DNA of 36,784 bases from Clostridium sp. CAG:1013 (GTDB lineage: Bacteria; Bacillota; Clostridia; Oscillospirales; Acutalibacteraceae): positions 51,648-88,431 of the forward strand of contig HF972622.1 of assembly GCA_000432995.1 (NCBI GenBank). The letters run 5' to 3'. The notes under the pieces were generated by a model. The model ran no database searches and had not been told where the DNA came from. It was given only the letters and a program-made list of their open reading frames with translations. Below, piece after piece: positions 15,512 to 23,757 of this stretch (the first letter of the stretch is position 1; every line of letters starts with the position of its first letter). The position numbers and the translations under genes were made by a program.

Positions 15512-16447
15512 ATGCTGCAACCAAAAGCCCTGGCCGTGGTCAATGAAGTACGCAGAGCTATTTTGGGCAAGGATACCGTGGTGTGTAAAGTGCTCATGGC
15601 CATACTGGCCCGAGGCCACATTCTATTAGAGGACAACCCCGGTGTGGGAAAAACCACTCTTGCCCTGGCTTTTTCCAAGGCCATGGGCCTGCATTACAAC
15701 CGTGTGCAGTTCACCCCGGAAGTGCTGCCTGCCGACGTGGTAGGTTTTTCCGTGTGGGACAACCAGACCGGGGAATTTTCCTACCGGCCCGGCGCCGTGC
15801 TGTGCAATCTGTTTTTGGCGGATGAGATCAACCGCACCAGCGCCAAGACCCAATCCGCCCTGCTGGAGGCCATGGAGGAAGGCCAAGTCACTGTGGACGG
15901 TGTGAGTCGTCCCCTGCCGAAGCCCTTTACCGTCATCGCCACCCAGAACCCAGTGGGTTCCGCCGGTACCCAGCTTTTGCCGGAATCCCAGCTGGACCGG
16001 TTTATGATGCGGCTGTCCATCGGCTACCCTTCTTTGGATCAGGAGATCCTCATCCTGAAACAGACGGAAGGCTCCCGCCCTGTGGACGGGCTGCGGCAGA
16101 TCGTCACCCTGGAGGAAGTATGTGAGATGCAGCAGGAAGTGGCACAGGTCCATGTGGCAGAGGATCTTTACCACTTCGTGGCCAGCCTTTGCGCCGCCAC
16201 CCGGCAGCATCCCCTTCTCCGGCTGGGGGCCAGTCCTCGAGCCGGCGCCGCTCTGGTGCGGGCCTGCCGTGCCTCCGCTTGGATGGCGGGCCGGGATTAC
16301 GTTCTGCCCAAAGACGTGCAGCTTCTCTATTACAATGTATTGGAGCACAGGATCACTCCCGATCCTCAGGCCCGTCTCAGCGATCGCACCGCTCACACTC
16401 TGCTCTCGGAAGTGTGGGACTCTGTCCCCCAGCCCAAACTGGTATGA
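15512..16447 (+). CDS. MoxR-family AAA+ ATPase
   Basis: 311 residues. Walker A is NPGVGKT, Walker B is FLADEINR, sensor 1 is ATQNP, and the arginine finger region is SQLDRFMM. The MoxR family acts as a chaperone in maturation of protein complexes. AAGGAGG precedes the ATG. The order moxR, DUF58, transglutaminase is a widely conserved operon, and those two genes follow with short gaps here. The client is unknown. Confidence 0.93.
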   Translation: MLQPKALAVVNEVRRAILGKDTVVCKVLMAILARGHILLEDNPGVGKTTLALAFSKAMGLHYNRVQFTPEVLPADVVGFSVWDNQTGEFSYRPGAVLCNLFLADEINRTSAKTQSALLEAMEEGQVTVDGVSRPLPKPFTVIATQNPVGSAGTQLLPESQLDRFMMRLSIGYPSLDQEILILKQTEGSRPVDGLRQIVTLEEVCEMQQEVAQVHVAEDLYHFVASLCAATRQHPLLRLGASPRAGAALVRACRASAWMAGRDYVLPKDVQLLYYNVLEHRITPDPQARLSDRTAHTLLSEVWDSVPQPKLV

Positions 16448-16481
16448 GCCATGACAGGTTTTCAGAAGGGAGGGTGTTTTG

Positions 16482-17654
16482 ATGTGGAAAAGCAGAGTGG
16501 CCTATTTTCTGGTGCTTTTGTGCGTGATCCTGTTTTTCATCTGCTTTAACGGGTACCTCTCCCTGTATCTGCTGGTTCTGTCACTGCTGCTGCCAGTGGT
16601 CTCCCTGGCCATCTCCCTGCCCGCCATGCTGGGAGTGAGAATCTCCCTCTCCGCGGGCCAAGGGGAAACCTCTGTCCCCGGCGCCAGAAAAGGGGAGTCT
16701 ATCCCCCTGGGGCTGGAAGTCTGGAACGCCACACCGTTTTCCAGCGGACGAGTCAGGGCACGGCTCACTGTACGGAACACCTTCACCGGCCAGCGGGAAC
16801 GGGAGCGCTTCCTGTTTACCGCTGGTCCTCAGCGCCAGCTGTTCCAGCACCAACTCACCTCCCAGACCTGCGGGCAGGTGGTCTGCCGGGTGGAACACCT
16901 GTGGGTCTGCGACCACCTGGGACTGTTCGCTTTGCCGGTCCGGCGGCCCCGGGAAGTGACCGCCTATTTCTGGCCCACGGTCTACCCTGTGGAGCCGGAG
17001 CTTCTGGAATCTCCCACCCCCGACAGCGAAGGGGAACGGTATTCCCAGAAGAAGCCCGGGGACGATCCCACAGAGTTGTTCGCCCTGCGGGATTATCAGG
17101 AGGGGGACAGGCTGTCCCGGGTCCACTGGAAACTGTCCCAGAAACTGGGCCGCACTCTGGTGAAAGAACTGGGACTGCCTCTTTCCGACCATCTGCTGTT
17201 TTTGCTGGACTTGAACGGCGACAGCCTAGAAGCTGACGCCCTGCTGGACGCTTTCGCCAGTCTTTCCAGTTTTCTGGCCGAGGGAGAACATGCTCACCGA
17301 GTGCTGTACTGGTCCCCCAGCAAAGGGCAGTTCCAATGCCGAGAGGTGACCCAGTTCCAGGATGTGCTGCCCTTGTGGCAGGAACTGCTGGCTTTTGGCT
17401 GCCAGTTGTCCTTCCCTCCCCTGAGCGAAGACGTTTTGCCCGGTGGGATTTCTCACGGGATCTACCTTTGCCACGCCCCCCAGTCTCAGCCCTTGCTGGT
17501 ACTGGAGAACAAATTCCCCAGCGCTCGGCTGACAGTGATTCAGACCAGCTCCCAGCAGGAGGAGCTCCCCGCTGAACTCCGCCCGGCCTCTTTGGAACGG
17601 ATCCTGCTGACGCCCGGGCAGATCCCCCAAAGCCTCAACGGCTTGACCCTGTAA
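16482..17654 (+). CDS. DUF58 domain protein
   Basis: 390 residues from the ATG at 16482, 7 nt after GGGAGGG; an in-frame TTG just upstream is less likely. Two N-terminal membrane helices (about residues 6-45) are followed by a beta-rich region. The DUF58 core FALRDYQEGDRLSRVHWKLS lies at about 200-220, and a von-Willebrand-like fold is probable (LLFLLDLNGDS). It is the usual partner of MoxR ATPases; biochemical function is not established. Confidence 0.9.
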   Translation: MWKSRVAYFLVLLCVILFFICFNGYLSLYLLVLSLLLPVVSLAISLPAMLGVRISLSAGQGETSVPGARKGESIPLGLEVWNATPFSSGRVRARLTVRNTFTGQRERERFLFTAGPQRQLFQHQLTSQTCGQVVCRVEHLWVCDHLGLFALPVRRPREVTAYFWPTVYPVEPELLESPTPDSEGERYSQKKPGDDPTELFALRDYQEGDRLSRVHWKLSQKLGRTLVKELGLPLSDHLLFLLDLNGDSLEADALLDAFASLSSFLAEGEHAHRVLYWSPSKGQFQCREVTQFQDVLPLWQELLAFGCQLSFPPLSEDVLPGGISHGIYLCHAPQSQPLLVLENKFPSARLTVIQTSSQQEELPAELRPASLERILLTPGQIPQSLNGLTL

Positions 17655-17667
17655 GGAGGTGACGCTC

Positions 17668-20301
17668 TTGGCAAAACAACCGCAAGAAACCGGAGCGCGC
17701 CGCTCCCTTCTGGACAAGCCCCGGGTATTGTATTCTGAGCCGGGCATTCTTTCCCAAGGCCTGTTTTTCGGCCCCCTGCTCCTGCTGGGAAACATTGGCG
17801 CTTTGGGATGCTTTTTCGGCACCTTTCAAGTGCCGGTATCTCCTCTCCCCGCCGTAATAACAGGGGTTGTGTGCCTGCTGTTTTCCATGTTGGTGTTCTT
17901 ATCAAAGCGGCCCTCGTGGATTCTCTCCCTGGGCGGGATCCTTCTGTGGACGGCGGTGGTTTGGTACCGTTTTGAGAATCTGCTCCAAGGCTGCGCCTAT
18001 ACGGTGAACCTGGTGCTCTCCTCCTACGAGGAGAAACTGGGGATCACTCTACCCTATTTGGAAACCGACCTGACCCTCACCCAAGCTCAGATCCAGGAAA
18101 ACTGCACCTGGTTCTGCTGTCTGTTTCTGTTTCCCTTCCTGTTTTTCCTAGGGTGGCTTCTGGTGGGACGGAAAAGCGCCCTTGGGGCGTTCTGCCTTAC
18201 CGGGATTTGGCTGCTGATCCCCCTTGCCATCTCTGTGATCCCGCCCACGCCCTATCTGGCCACACTGCTGCTGTTCTGGGCCATGCTCCTGCTGTTTTCC
18301 CACTCTTTCGGCGGACGTCATCGCCTGCTGGAAGACCGGGGGAAATTTCACGCGGGAGGAAATGGCGTGGCACGTCCCGCGATGCTCCTGCTGTTTTTGG
18401 GCGGAGCAGCCCTATCTATGGCATTGACTTACTGGCTGGTGCCTCCCTCCACTTATCAGCGGCCTCAGATCGTCGCGGACGTGTGGGAAAGCCTCGCCAG
18501 CATTCGGATCGATAGTCCCTTCCAAGGCGGTGTGGGCAGCGGCAACAGCCGGGTAAATCTATCCTCGTTGGGTTCCCGCACCTACACAGGCGAGACCATG
18601 CTTCGGGTACGCTACCAGTGGGACGACAACTCCTCCCAGACAGGAGGAGCCGCCAACCAGGAGAAAGATTTCCTCAAGAGCTTTGTGGGCAGCGTCTATA
18701 CCGGCACTAGCTGGGAAAGGCTCCCCTCTCAAGACCAGCGAGAACTGGCAGAGCTTCTCGGCGGTGAACAGCCCCAGGTAATGCTGGACCGGATCCAAAA
18801 CGTCTTTGACCAGGACAGCTTACCCACTTACCAGCTGTCTGTGGAAAATGTGAACGCCAATCCTAAATGCGTATACGTGCCTTATGGCCTGACCCAGTCC
18901 AGCGTGGGAGAAAACCCGCTTTCCTATGTAGGGGACGGATTTTTGGAGTCCTCCCGGTTCTTTGGGGGAACCACTTCCTATGAGCTGGAAGCCTGGGCCC
19001 TTCCCCAGCAGCAGCGGTATTACCCGGACAGAGTCATCACCGCAGTGCTCACCGGGTATCTGGATTCTCAAAATCAGGACTCCACCGATCCCGAAACCTG
19101 GGAGGGAAATGTCTGGGGCAGCGACAGCAACAATCTGTTGGACCTGCTGGAACAAGGTCTCTATGACGAAACCGGCGTGATGACCTCTCTCCGTGACTGG
19201 GAGCTGTGGACTGTCCCCCAGGAAGTCATGAGCTATCTCACAGAACCACAGCAGGAATTTTCCCGCACTCTGGAAGCCTACAATCAGTTTGTTTATGAAC
19301 ATTACACCCAGCTTCCCGACAGTTTGAAAGACCAACTTTTGGAGTTCCTGGGAGAGAATGGCATCTACCAGCTGTCCCAGTACGACGCTTACAGCGCTGT
19401 CTCCCAGATTCAGAAAGTGATCAGCACCCTGGGCGCCCGATGCACCTACACCCTGACCCCGCCTGCTTTGCCGGAAGGCAGAGACTTTGTGGAATATTTT
19501 CTTTTCGAGAGCCGTCAGGGGTACTGCGTCCATTTCGCCTCCGCTGCCGTGGCCATATTCCGGGCCCTGGGCCTGCCCGCCCGGTACGCGGAAGGCTACG
19601 CTGTCCCCTCTGGGGAGGAAGGCTGGGTGGATGTGCCTGATTACAACGCCCACGCCTGGGTGGAGATCTACACCGGGGGCACGGGGTGGATCCCTGTGGA
19701 AGTGACCCCCGCCGGTCCGGATGCTCCCGCCGCCACATCGGACGCCCGTCCTGTCTCAGAGCAGCAGGAGCCCACTCCTACGCCTACACCGACGCCCACC
19801 CCGAAACCCAGCTCCAGCCCCTCTCCTTCCCCCGCTACGGAAGCCACTCCTACGATTCAGCCCACTGTTAAACCCCATCAAACCACTTCACCTGCTCCCG
19901 GAACCGCGTCCGGTTCCGCCAGCGGAGTCCTCTGGGGTTTGGTCGGTCTGTTTGCTGGGATCCTGCTTTTGGTCGCTGGGGTGCTGGCCCGAAGGAAGAT
20001 CCTGCTCCACTCCCATATGGAGCGTTTTTCCCAGCGGGATCGGAACAAGGCTGCTCTGGCGCTGTACGCCTCCCTGCTGGAACTGCGAAAAGTGGCAGAA
20101 AAAGCCATTCCCACCTGGCAGGAGGACCTGCCTCCCGGCCTGGAAGATCTGGCGTTGAAAGCCAGGTTCAGTCAGCACGCCCTCACCGGAGAAGAGCTGC
20201 TTCCCTTCCAGAAGGAACGGGACCGGATGATCGCCCTACTGAAAAAGGAACTGCCTTTCTTCCGGCGTGTTTGGTATCAGCTTGGCCCGGTGCTTTTCTA
20301 A
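17668..20301 (+). CDS. Membrane-anchored transglutaminase-like protein
   Basis: 877 residues from the TTG at 17668, 8 nt after AAGGAGG; the GTG at 17659 overlaps the ribosome site. Six or so N-terminal helices (about 25-260) are followed by a large extracellular part with a transglutaminase core. Cys620 (RQGYCVHFAS) and His662 (NAHAWVEI) are present, and the third catalytic position reads PVEVTP, with Glu instead of the usual Asp. A Pro/Thr/Ser-rich linker (PTPTPTPTPKP...) precedes a final membrane helix and a cytosolic tail. Third gene of the MoxR-DUF58 operon. The activity may be protease-, transglutaminase- or peptidoglycan-related. Confidence 0.88.
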   Translation: MAKQPQETGARRSLLDKPRVLYSEPGILSQGLFFGPLLLLGNIGALGCFFGTFQVPVSPLPAVITGVVCLLFSMLVFLSKRPSWILSLGGILLWTAVVWYRFENLLQGCAYTVNLVLSSYEEKLGITLPYLETDLTLTQAQIQENCTWFCCLFLFPFLFFLGWLLVGRKSALGAFCLTGIWLLIPLAISVIPPTPYLATLLLFWAMLLLFSHSFGGRHRLLEDRGKFHAGGNGVARPAMLLLFLGGAALSMALTYWLVPPSTYQRPQIVADVWESLASIRIDSPFQGGVGSGNSRVNLSSLGSRTYTGETMLRVRYQWDDNSSQTGGAANQEKDFLKSFVGSVYTGTSWERLPSQDQRELAELLGGEQPQVMLDRIQNVFDQDSLPTYQLSVENVNANPKCVYVPYGLTQSSVGENPLSYVGDGFLESSRFFGGTTSYELEAWALPQQQRYYPDRVITAVLTGYLDSQNQDSTDPETWEGNVWGSDSNNLLDLLEQGLYDETGVMTSLRDWELWTVPQEVMSYLTEPQQEFSRTLEAYNQFVYEHYTQLPDSLKDQLLEFLGENGIYQLSQYDAYSAVSQIQKVISTLGARCTYTLTPPALPEGRDFVEYFLFESRQGYCVHFASAAVAIFRALGLPARYAEGYAVPSGEEGWVDVPDYNAHAWVEIYTGGTGWIPVEVTPAGPDAPAATSDARPVSEQQEPTPTPTPTPTPKPSSSPSPSPATEATPTIQPTVKPHQTTSPAPGTASGSASGVLWGLVGLFAGILLLVAGVLARRKILLHSHMERFSQRDRNKAALALYASLLELRKVAEKAIPTWQEDLPPGLEDLALKARFSQHALTGEELLPFQKERDRMIALLKKELPFFRRVWYQLGPVLF

Positions 20302-20314
20302 AAAATACTGTTTC

Positions 20315-20330
20315 GTACGACTAGTCGTAC
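20315..20330. repeat. Perfect 16-bp palindrome between convergent genes
   Basis: GTACGACTAGTCGTAC reads the same on both strands. It lies 14 nt after the transglutaminase stop and just before the terminator. It could be a protein-binding site or, in RNA, a small hairpin with a CUAG loop. Confidence 0.75.
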
Positions 20331-20334
20331 ACCA

Positions 20335-20365
20335 AAAGGGATGCCGTTTTTTTCGGCATCCCTTT
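20335..20365. terminator. Terminator of the moxR operon
   Basis: AAAGGGATGCCG (20335-20346) pairs perfectly with CGGCATCCCTTT (20354-20365) around a T7 loop. Confidence 0.85.
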
Positions 20366-20375
20366 CTCATTTCAA

Positions 20376-20415
20376 ATAAAAAAGCCCGCTGGGAAATGCG
20401 TTCCCCAACAGGCTT
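20376..20415 (-). terminator. Terminator of marR
   Basis: On the minus strand AAGCCTGTTGGGGAA pairs imperfectly with TTTCCCAGCGGGCTT around CGCA, followed by TTTTTT. Confidence 0.85.
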
Positions 20416-20432
20416 ATGGTTTTAACATGAAA

Positions 20433-20894
20433 TCATTTCCGGTCCTGGCCGGTCATCTTGGTGAGAAGAGCCAGAAGAGAGGCGCACTCCTCGTCGGTCA
20501 GGCTGGCTGTGATGGAATTCCCCCACTGGGCCAGATAAGAACGGATCACCGGCACAAGTTCCTCACCCTTTTCCGTCAGGTACAGATTGTTCTGACGACG
20601 ATCGGTCTGGTCGGTCTCCCGGTACAGATACCCCAGGGTTTCCAGTTTCTTGGTGCGCCGGGCCACATTGCATTTATCAATGAACATGTGGTTGGCAATA
20701 TTGTCCTGGGTGGTGCCAGGATGACGCTCAATGTGGAGCAAGATCAAATACATGGCGCCGGAAAAGCCAAGATCCCGCAAACGCTCCGACATAAATCGGC
20801 TGCGGCTGCGGTGAAGGAACGTGACAGCTCTTCCCAGCTCCCGGGTAAAGTGAGGGATCATCTCCCGGGTCTTGCCCTGCTCCAGATCACTCAT
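20433..20894 (-). CDS. MarR-family transcriptional regulator
   Basis: 153 residues, normal length. The winged helix covers about 45-115: helix-turn-helix around TTQDNIANHMFIDKCNVARR and wing ETDQTDRRQNNLYLTEKG, with the DxRxxxLxLT-type signature. AAAGGAG precedes the ATG. Ligand and targets are unknown. No efflux pump is adjacent, so it may regulate itself, the 17-codon ORF upstream or the divergent GH25 gene. A consensus promoter is at 20936-20964. Confidence 0.93.
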   Translation of the reverse strand: MSDLEQGKTREMIPHFTRELGRAVTFLHRSRSRFMSERLRDLGFSGAMYLILLHIERHPGTTQDNIANHMFIDKCNVARRTKKLETLGYLYRETDQTDRRQNNLYLTEKGEELVPVIRSYLAQWGNSITASLTDEECASLLALLTKMTGQDRK

Positions 20895-20935
20895 GGTTTT
20901 TTCTCCTTTTGTCCATAATCCTTTTTCAATCCTAT

Positions 20936-20964
20936 ATTATACCGCTACACATCCGGATTGTCAA
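20936..20964 (-). promoter_or_regulatory. Consensus promoter of marR
   Basis: On the minus strand TTGACA (20959-20964), 17 nt, TATAAT (20936-20941). The -35 and most of the spacer lie inside the 17-codon ORF at 20945-20998. Confidence 0.85.
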
Positions 20965-20998
20965 AGAAAATCCACGTAAAGCCTTTGTTTTCAGACAT
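20945..20998 (-). CDS. Candidate 17-residue small ORF upstream of marR
   Basis: An ATG at 20998 follows a strong ribosome site (GGAGGAG, about 5 nt upstream) and encodes MSENKGFTWIFFDNPDV, then TAG. The quality of the ribosome site and the separation of about 50 nt from marR are the only evidence for translation. No signal peptide or known family is recognised. It overlaps the marR promoter, so its transcription could interfere with marR. The start can be extended in frame but without a better ribosome site. Confidence 0.45.
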   Translation of the reverse strand: MSENKGFTWIFFDNPDV

Positions 20999-21091
20999 GT
21001 CGCTCCTCCTCTCGTCAGTGCGACCTGACTCCACCTTTACAAAAAATCCCCCTCTTTCTCCTTGGGAATAGGAGGAAATGTCCTTCCCTGG

Positions 21092-21120
21092 TTGCCTTTT
21101 CGACTTTTTTCGTGTATAAT
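21092..21120 (+). promoter_or_regulatory. Promoter of the first GH25 gene
   Basis: TTGCCT (21092-21097), 17 nt, TATAAT (21115-21120). The leader contains a short GCCCC/GGGGC hairpin (21149-21162) followed by TTTT, a weak attenuator-like element. Confidence 0.7.
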
Positions 21121-21200
21121 GTGGCAAAGCTCTACTATCGATCATACTGCCCCGATGGGGGCTTTTGACTGTCTATTTGAAAAAAGGAGTGGAAGACCAT

Positions 21201-22097
21201 ATGGATTCCATGAAAAAACGCAACCTTTTCTTGGGGGTCACCTGTCTTCTGGTGGTGGTCATCATCGCGGTTTCCGCTGTGATCCTGATTCGGGGTCCTC
21301 GCACCAGCTCGGTGGAGGTGTTGTCTCACAACCAGGACGGCACGCTCAGCGTCAACGACCTGAACGATGGCAATATGACCATCCCCTACTACGACATCAC
21401 CACCAACAGCTACCAACTGGATGATTTCCGAGACGCAGGCAATGGCGTCATTACTTATGAGGGCGGAGATTCCTATGTAGGCATCAACGTCAACTCCAAA
21501 AACGGGGAGATCGACTGGTCCCAGGTGGCGGAAAGCGGCGTGGATTACGCCATGATTCGCGTGGGCTATCGGGAAAAGACCGACGGCAACATCGTATTGG
21601 ACAGCAATTTCCAGGCCAACATCACCGGCGCTACGGAGGCCAACCTGCCTGTGGGCGTATACTTCTACTCCAAGGCCATCAGCAACGATGAGGCGGACAA
21701 GGAAGCCACGTTCGTTCTGGAACAGATCCGGGGCTACAATGTCACCTATCCCATCGCCTTTTTCTGGGAGTATGACACCAACGACGATGGCAGTGTAGAC
21801 CAGACCTCTCGGACCGTGCAGTGCAACGGAGAACAGGTCACCGGATTCATCAACACCTTCTGCAGCAAGGTGGAGCTGGCAGGGTTTGAAGCCAGTTATT
21901 ACGCCACCAAGACTATGGCTTATGAAAAGCTGGATCTTTCCCAGCTGACCAGCTATGACCTGTGGTATGCGGAATACAAATCCAAACCCAGCTTCTATTA
22001 CAATTTCAGCATGTGGCAGTACACCAAGGAAGGAACCGTCCCAGGAATTTCGGGAAGTGTGCCCATTACCTTGGCCTTGAAAACCTTCAAAAAATAA
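21201..22097 (+). CDS. Membrane-anchored GH25-like protein, probably catalytically inactive
   Basis: 298 residues from the ATG at 21201, with AAAGGAG 11 nt upstream. One N-terminal membrane helix (about 8-30) precedes an extracellular GH25 (Chalaropsis-type muramidase) barrel at about 90-298. Family catalytic positions are altered: the first Asp is Asn96 (GINVN), the DWE motif reads FWE (Phe188, Glu190 kept), and the late NVDLN-type Asp is absent (SVPIT). The paralogue immediately downstream keeps all of them. A binding or regulatory role on peptidoglycan is an inference. Confidence 0.82.
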   Translation: MDSMKKRNLFLGVTCLLVVVIIAVSAVILIRGPRTSSVEVLSHNQDGTLSVNDLNDGNMTIPYYDITTNSYQLDDFRDAGNGVITYEGGDSYVGINVNSKNGEIDWSQVAESGVDYAMIRVGYREKTDGNIVLDSNFQANITGATEANLPVGVYFYSKAISNDEADKEATFVLEQIRGYNVTYPIAFFWEYDTNDDGSVDQTSRTVQCNGEQVTGFINTFCSKVELAGFEASYYATKTMAYEKLDLSQLTSYDLWYAEYKSKPSFYYNFSMWQYTKEGTVPGISGSVPITLALKTFKK

Positions 22098-22107
22098 TTG
22101 ACTCCGC

Positions 22108-22150
22108 GGGGGTGTTGCAAAACACTATTTTGCGACACCCCCTATTTTTT
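22108..22150 (+). terminator. Terminator between the GH25 paralogues
   Basis: GGGGGTGTTGCAAAA pairs with TTTTGCGACACCCCC around CACTA (one G-U), followed by TATTTTTT. The downstream gene is therefore partly or wholly separate from the first. Confidence 0.88.
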
Positions 22151-22178
22151 CAGGAAGCTTTTTGAACTAGGAGGATTT

Positions 22179-23078
22179 ATGGCGAAACATCGAAAAAACA
22201 ACCCCATCGATCCCCGGGTCTACATTGCCAGCGCCGCTGTGGCTTTTGTGGTCGTGGTAGCAGTGGTGATTCTCTCCCTGGTGGGCGGTGGAGTTCAAAC
22301 AGAGGAGGAAGGTCCTCAGGTCCCGGACAACATGGTCTTGGTGAACGACATTTACGAAGGCGAACGGCTGGTGCCCAAGTTTGACATGGATCTGAACACC
22401 TACGACACCGAAAAGTTCGTGGAAGATGGCAGCTTCATCACCTATAACGATGGCAAAGCCGTTTTGGGTGTGGATGTCTCCGAGCATCAGGGAACCATCG
22501 ACTGGAAGGCAGTCAAGGACGCAGGTATCGAGTTTGCCATCCTGCGGGTGGGCTACCGAGGCATGACGGAAGGTCTGCTGAACGTGGACGCCACCTTTGA
22601 GCAGAACTACCAGGGGGCTCTGGATGCCGGTCTGAAAGTGGGCGTGTATTTCTTCTCCCAGGCGGTAACGGAGGATGAAGCCCGGGAGGAAGCCGACTTT
22701 GTTCTGGAGACCTTGAACGGCCGGGAGCTCTCCTACCCCATCGTGTTCGACTGGGAGACTCCCATCCCCAGCGAGCAGCTTCCCGCAGAGGATCTGCGGG
22801 CCTACGATATGTCCGGGGAAGAAGTGACCGGCTTTTCCAAAGCCTTTTGTGAGCGGATCGAGAAAAACGGTTACACCGCCTGTGTGTACACCAACAAGCA
22901 TATGGCCTACAACACCTTTAACCTGGAGGAGTTGAAGGATTACGCTCTGTGGTACGCAGAGTACCAGCCCGCCCCCAGCCTGTATTACGATTTCCGTATC
23001 TGGCAGTACTCCGCCAGCGGCACGGTGCCGGGCATCTCGGGAAATGTAGACCTAAACATCTGTTTTGAACCCTATTAA
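22179..23078 (+). CDS. Membrane-anchored GH25 muramidase-like enzyme
   Basis: 299 residues from the ATG at 22179, with AGGAGG upstream. One membrane helix (about 15-38) and a linker precede a GH25 domain at about 93-299. Catalytic residues are present: Asp99 (GVDVSEHQG), Asp191 and Glu193 (FDWE) and the late Asp in NVDLN. The family cleaves the MurNAc-GlcNAc beta-1,4 bond of peptidoglycan. It shares the same layout as the preceding gene, indicating tandem duplication. Confidence 0.9.
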   Translation: MAKHRKNNPIDPRVYIASAAVAFVVVVAVVILSLVGGGVQTEEEGPQVPDNMVLVNDIYEGERLVPKFDMDLNTYDTEKFVEDGSFITYNDGKAVLGVDVSEHQGTIDWKAVKDAGIEFAILRVGYRGMTEGLLNVDATFEQNYQGALDAGLKVGVYFFSQAVTEDEAREEADFVLETLNGRELSYPIVFDWETPIPSEQLPAEDLRAYDMSGEEVTGFSKAFCERIEKNGYTACVYTNKHMAYNTFNLEELKDYALWYAEYQPAPSLYYDFRIWQYSASGTVPGISGNVDLNICFEPY

Positions 23079-23085
23079 GTGGATC

Positions 23086-23131
23086 TTCCCGGCCTGTTTC
23101 CTGTTTGGGTATGGCCGGGAAAAATTTTTTT
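23086..23131 (+). terminator. Terminator after the GH25 gene
   Basis: TTCCCGGCC (23086-23094) pairs with GGCCGGGAA (23113-23121), followed by AAATTTTTTT. Confidence 0.85.
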
Positions 23132-23146
23132 AGAAAAGAGCTTACC

Positions 23147-23186
23147 TTTTCCCGGTGTTCCATGTCTAATGGACGACACGGGAAAA
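23147..23186. repeat. Inverted repeat in the sigma-factor leader
   Basis: TTTTCCCGGTGT pairs with ACACGGGAAAA with one bulge, with an inner TCCA/TGGA. There is no following T run. It lies about 40 nt before the sigma-factor start and may be a regulatory hairpin or operator. Confidence 0.55.
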
Positions 23187-23223
23187 TTGCGGGGATTTGC
23201 CTCGGGGGAATAAGGAGGATGTT

Positions 23224-23757
23224 TTGGAGCGATTGGTACGAAAGGCCCAGCGAGGCGACAAAAACGCCTTTGTGGCCTTGATCGAACAGAATCAGCTGGC
23301 CCTTTACCGGGCGGCGAAGGCCATCCTCCACAAAGAAGAAGACGTGGAGGATGCGGTGCAGGAAACCGTGTGCAAGGCCTTTTACAAATTGAGTGACCTG
23401 CGGCAGCCAAAATATTTTAAAACCTGGCTGACCCGCATTTTGATAAATTGCTGCTACGACTTACTGCGGCAGCAGAAAGGGCTGGTGCCCTTGGAGATCC
23501 TGCCGGAGGAAGGCGTGGAGGAAGAACGGGAGACCTCCCTGGACGTCCAGCGGATCCTCAACGAGTTGGGCGAAAACGACCGGTTGGTACTGACCCTCTA
23601 TTACTTAAACGACATTTCCGTGAAAGATATCGCCGGGATGCTCTCCATCAATGAGGGGGCCGTGAAACAGCGGCTCTCCCACGGGAGGAAGAAGTTCCGG
23701 GAAGCCTACGAAGGACGGGAACAGGGAAAGGTGGTGGCACGCCATGCCAAAAAATGA
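23224..23757 (+). CDS. RNA polymerase sigma factor, sigma-70 (ECF-like) family
   Basis: 177 residues from the TTG at 23224, 5 nt after AAGGAGG; the longer frame from 23197 contains that ribosome site in its coding part. Region 2 is at about 10-80 (DVEDAVQETVCKAFYKL). Region 4 is at about 110-165 with the helix-turn-helix ISVKDIAGMLSINEGAVKQRLSHGRKKF. There is no extra-cytoplasmic SnoaL-type extension. It overlaps the next gene, a membrane DUF4179 protein, by 14 nt, the usual sigma/anti-sigma arrangement. Confidence 0.92.
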   Translation: MERLVRKAQRGDKNAFVALIEQNQLALYRAAKAILHKEEDVEDAVQETVCKAFYKLSDLRQPKYFKTWLTRILINCCYDLLRQQKGLVPLEILPEEGVEEERETSLDVQRILNELGENDRLVLTLYYLNDISVKDIAGMLSINEGAVKQRLSHGRKKFREAYEGREQGKVVARHAKK

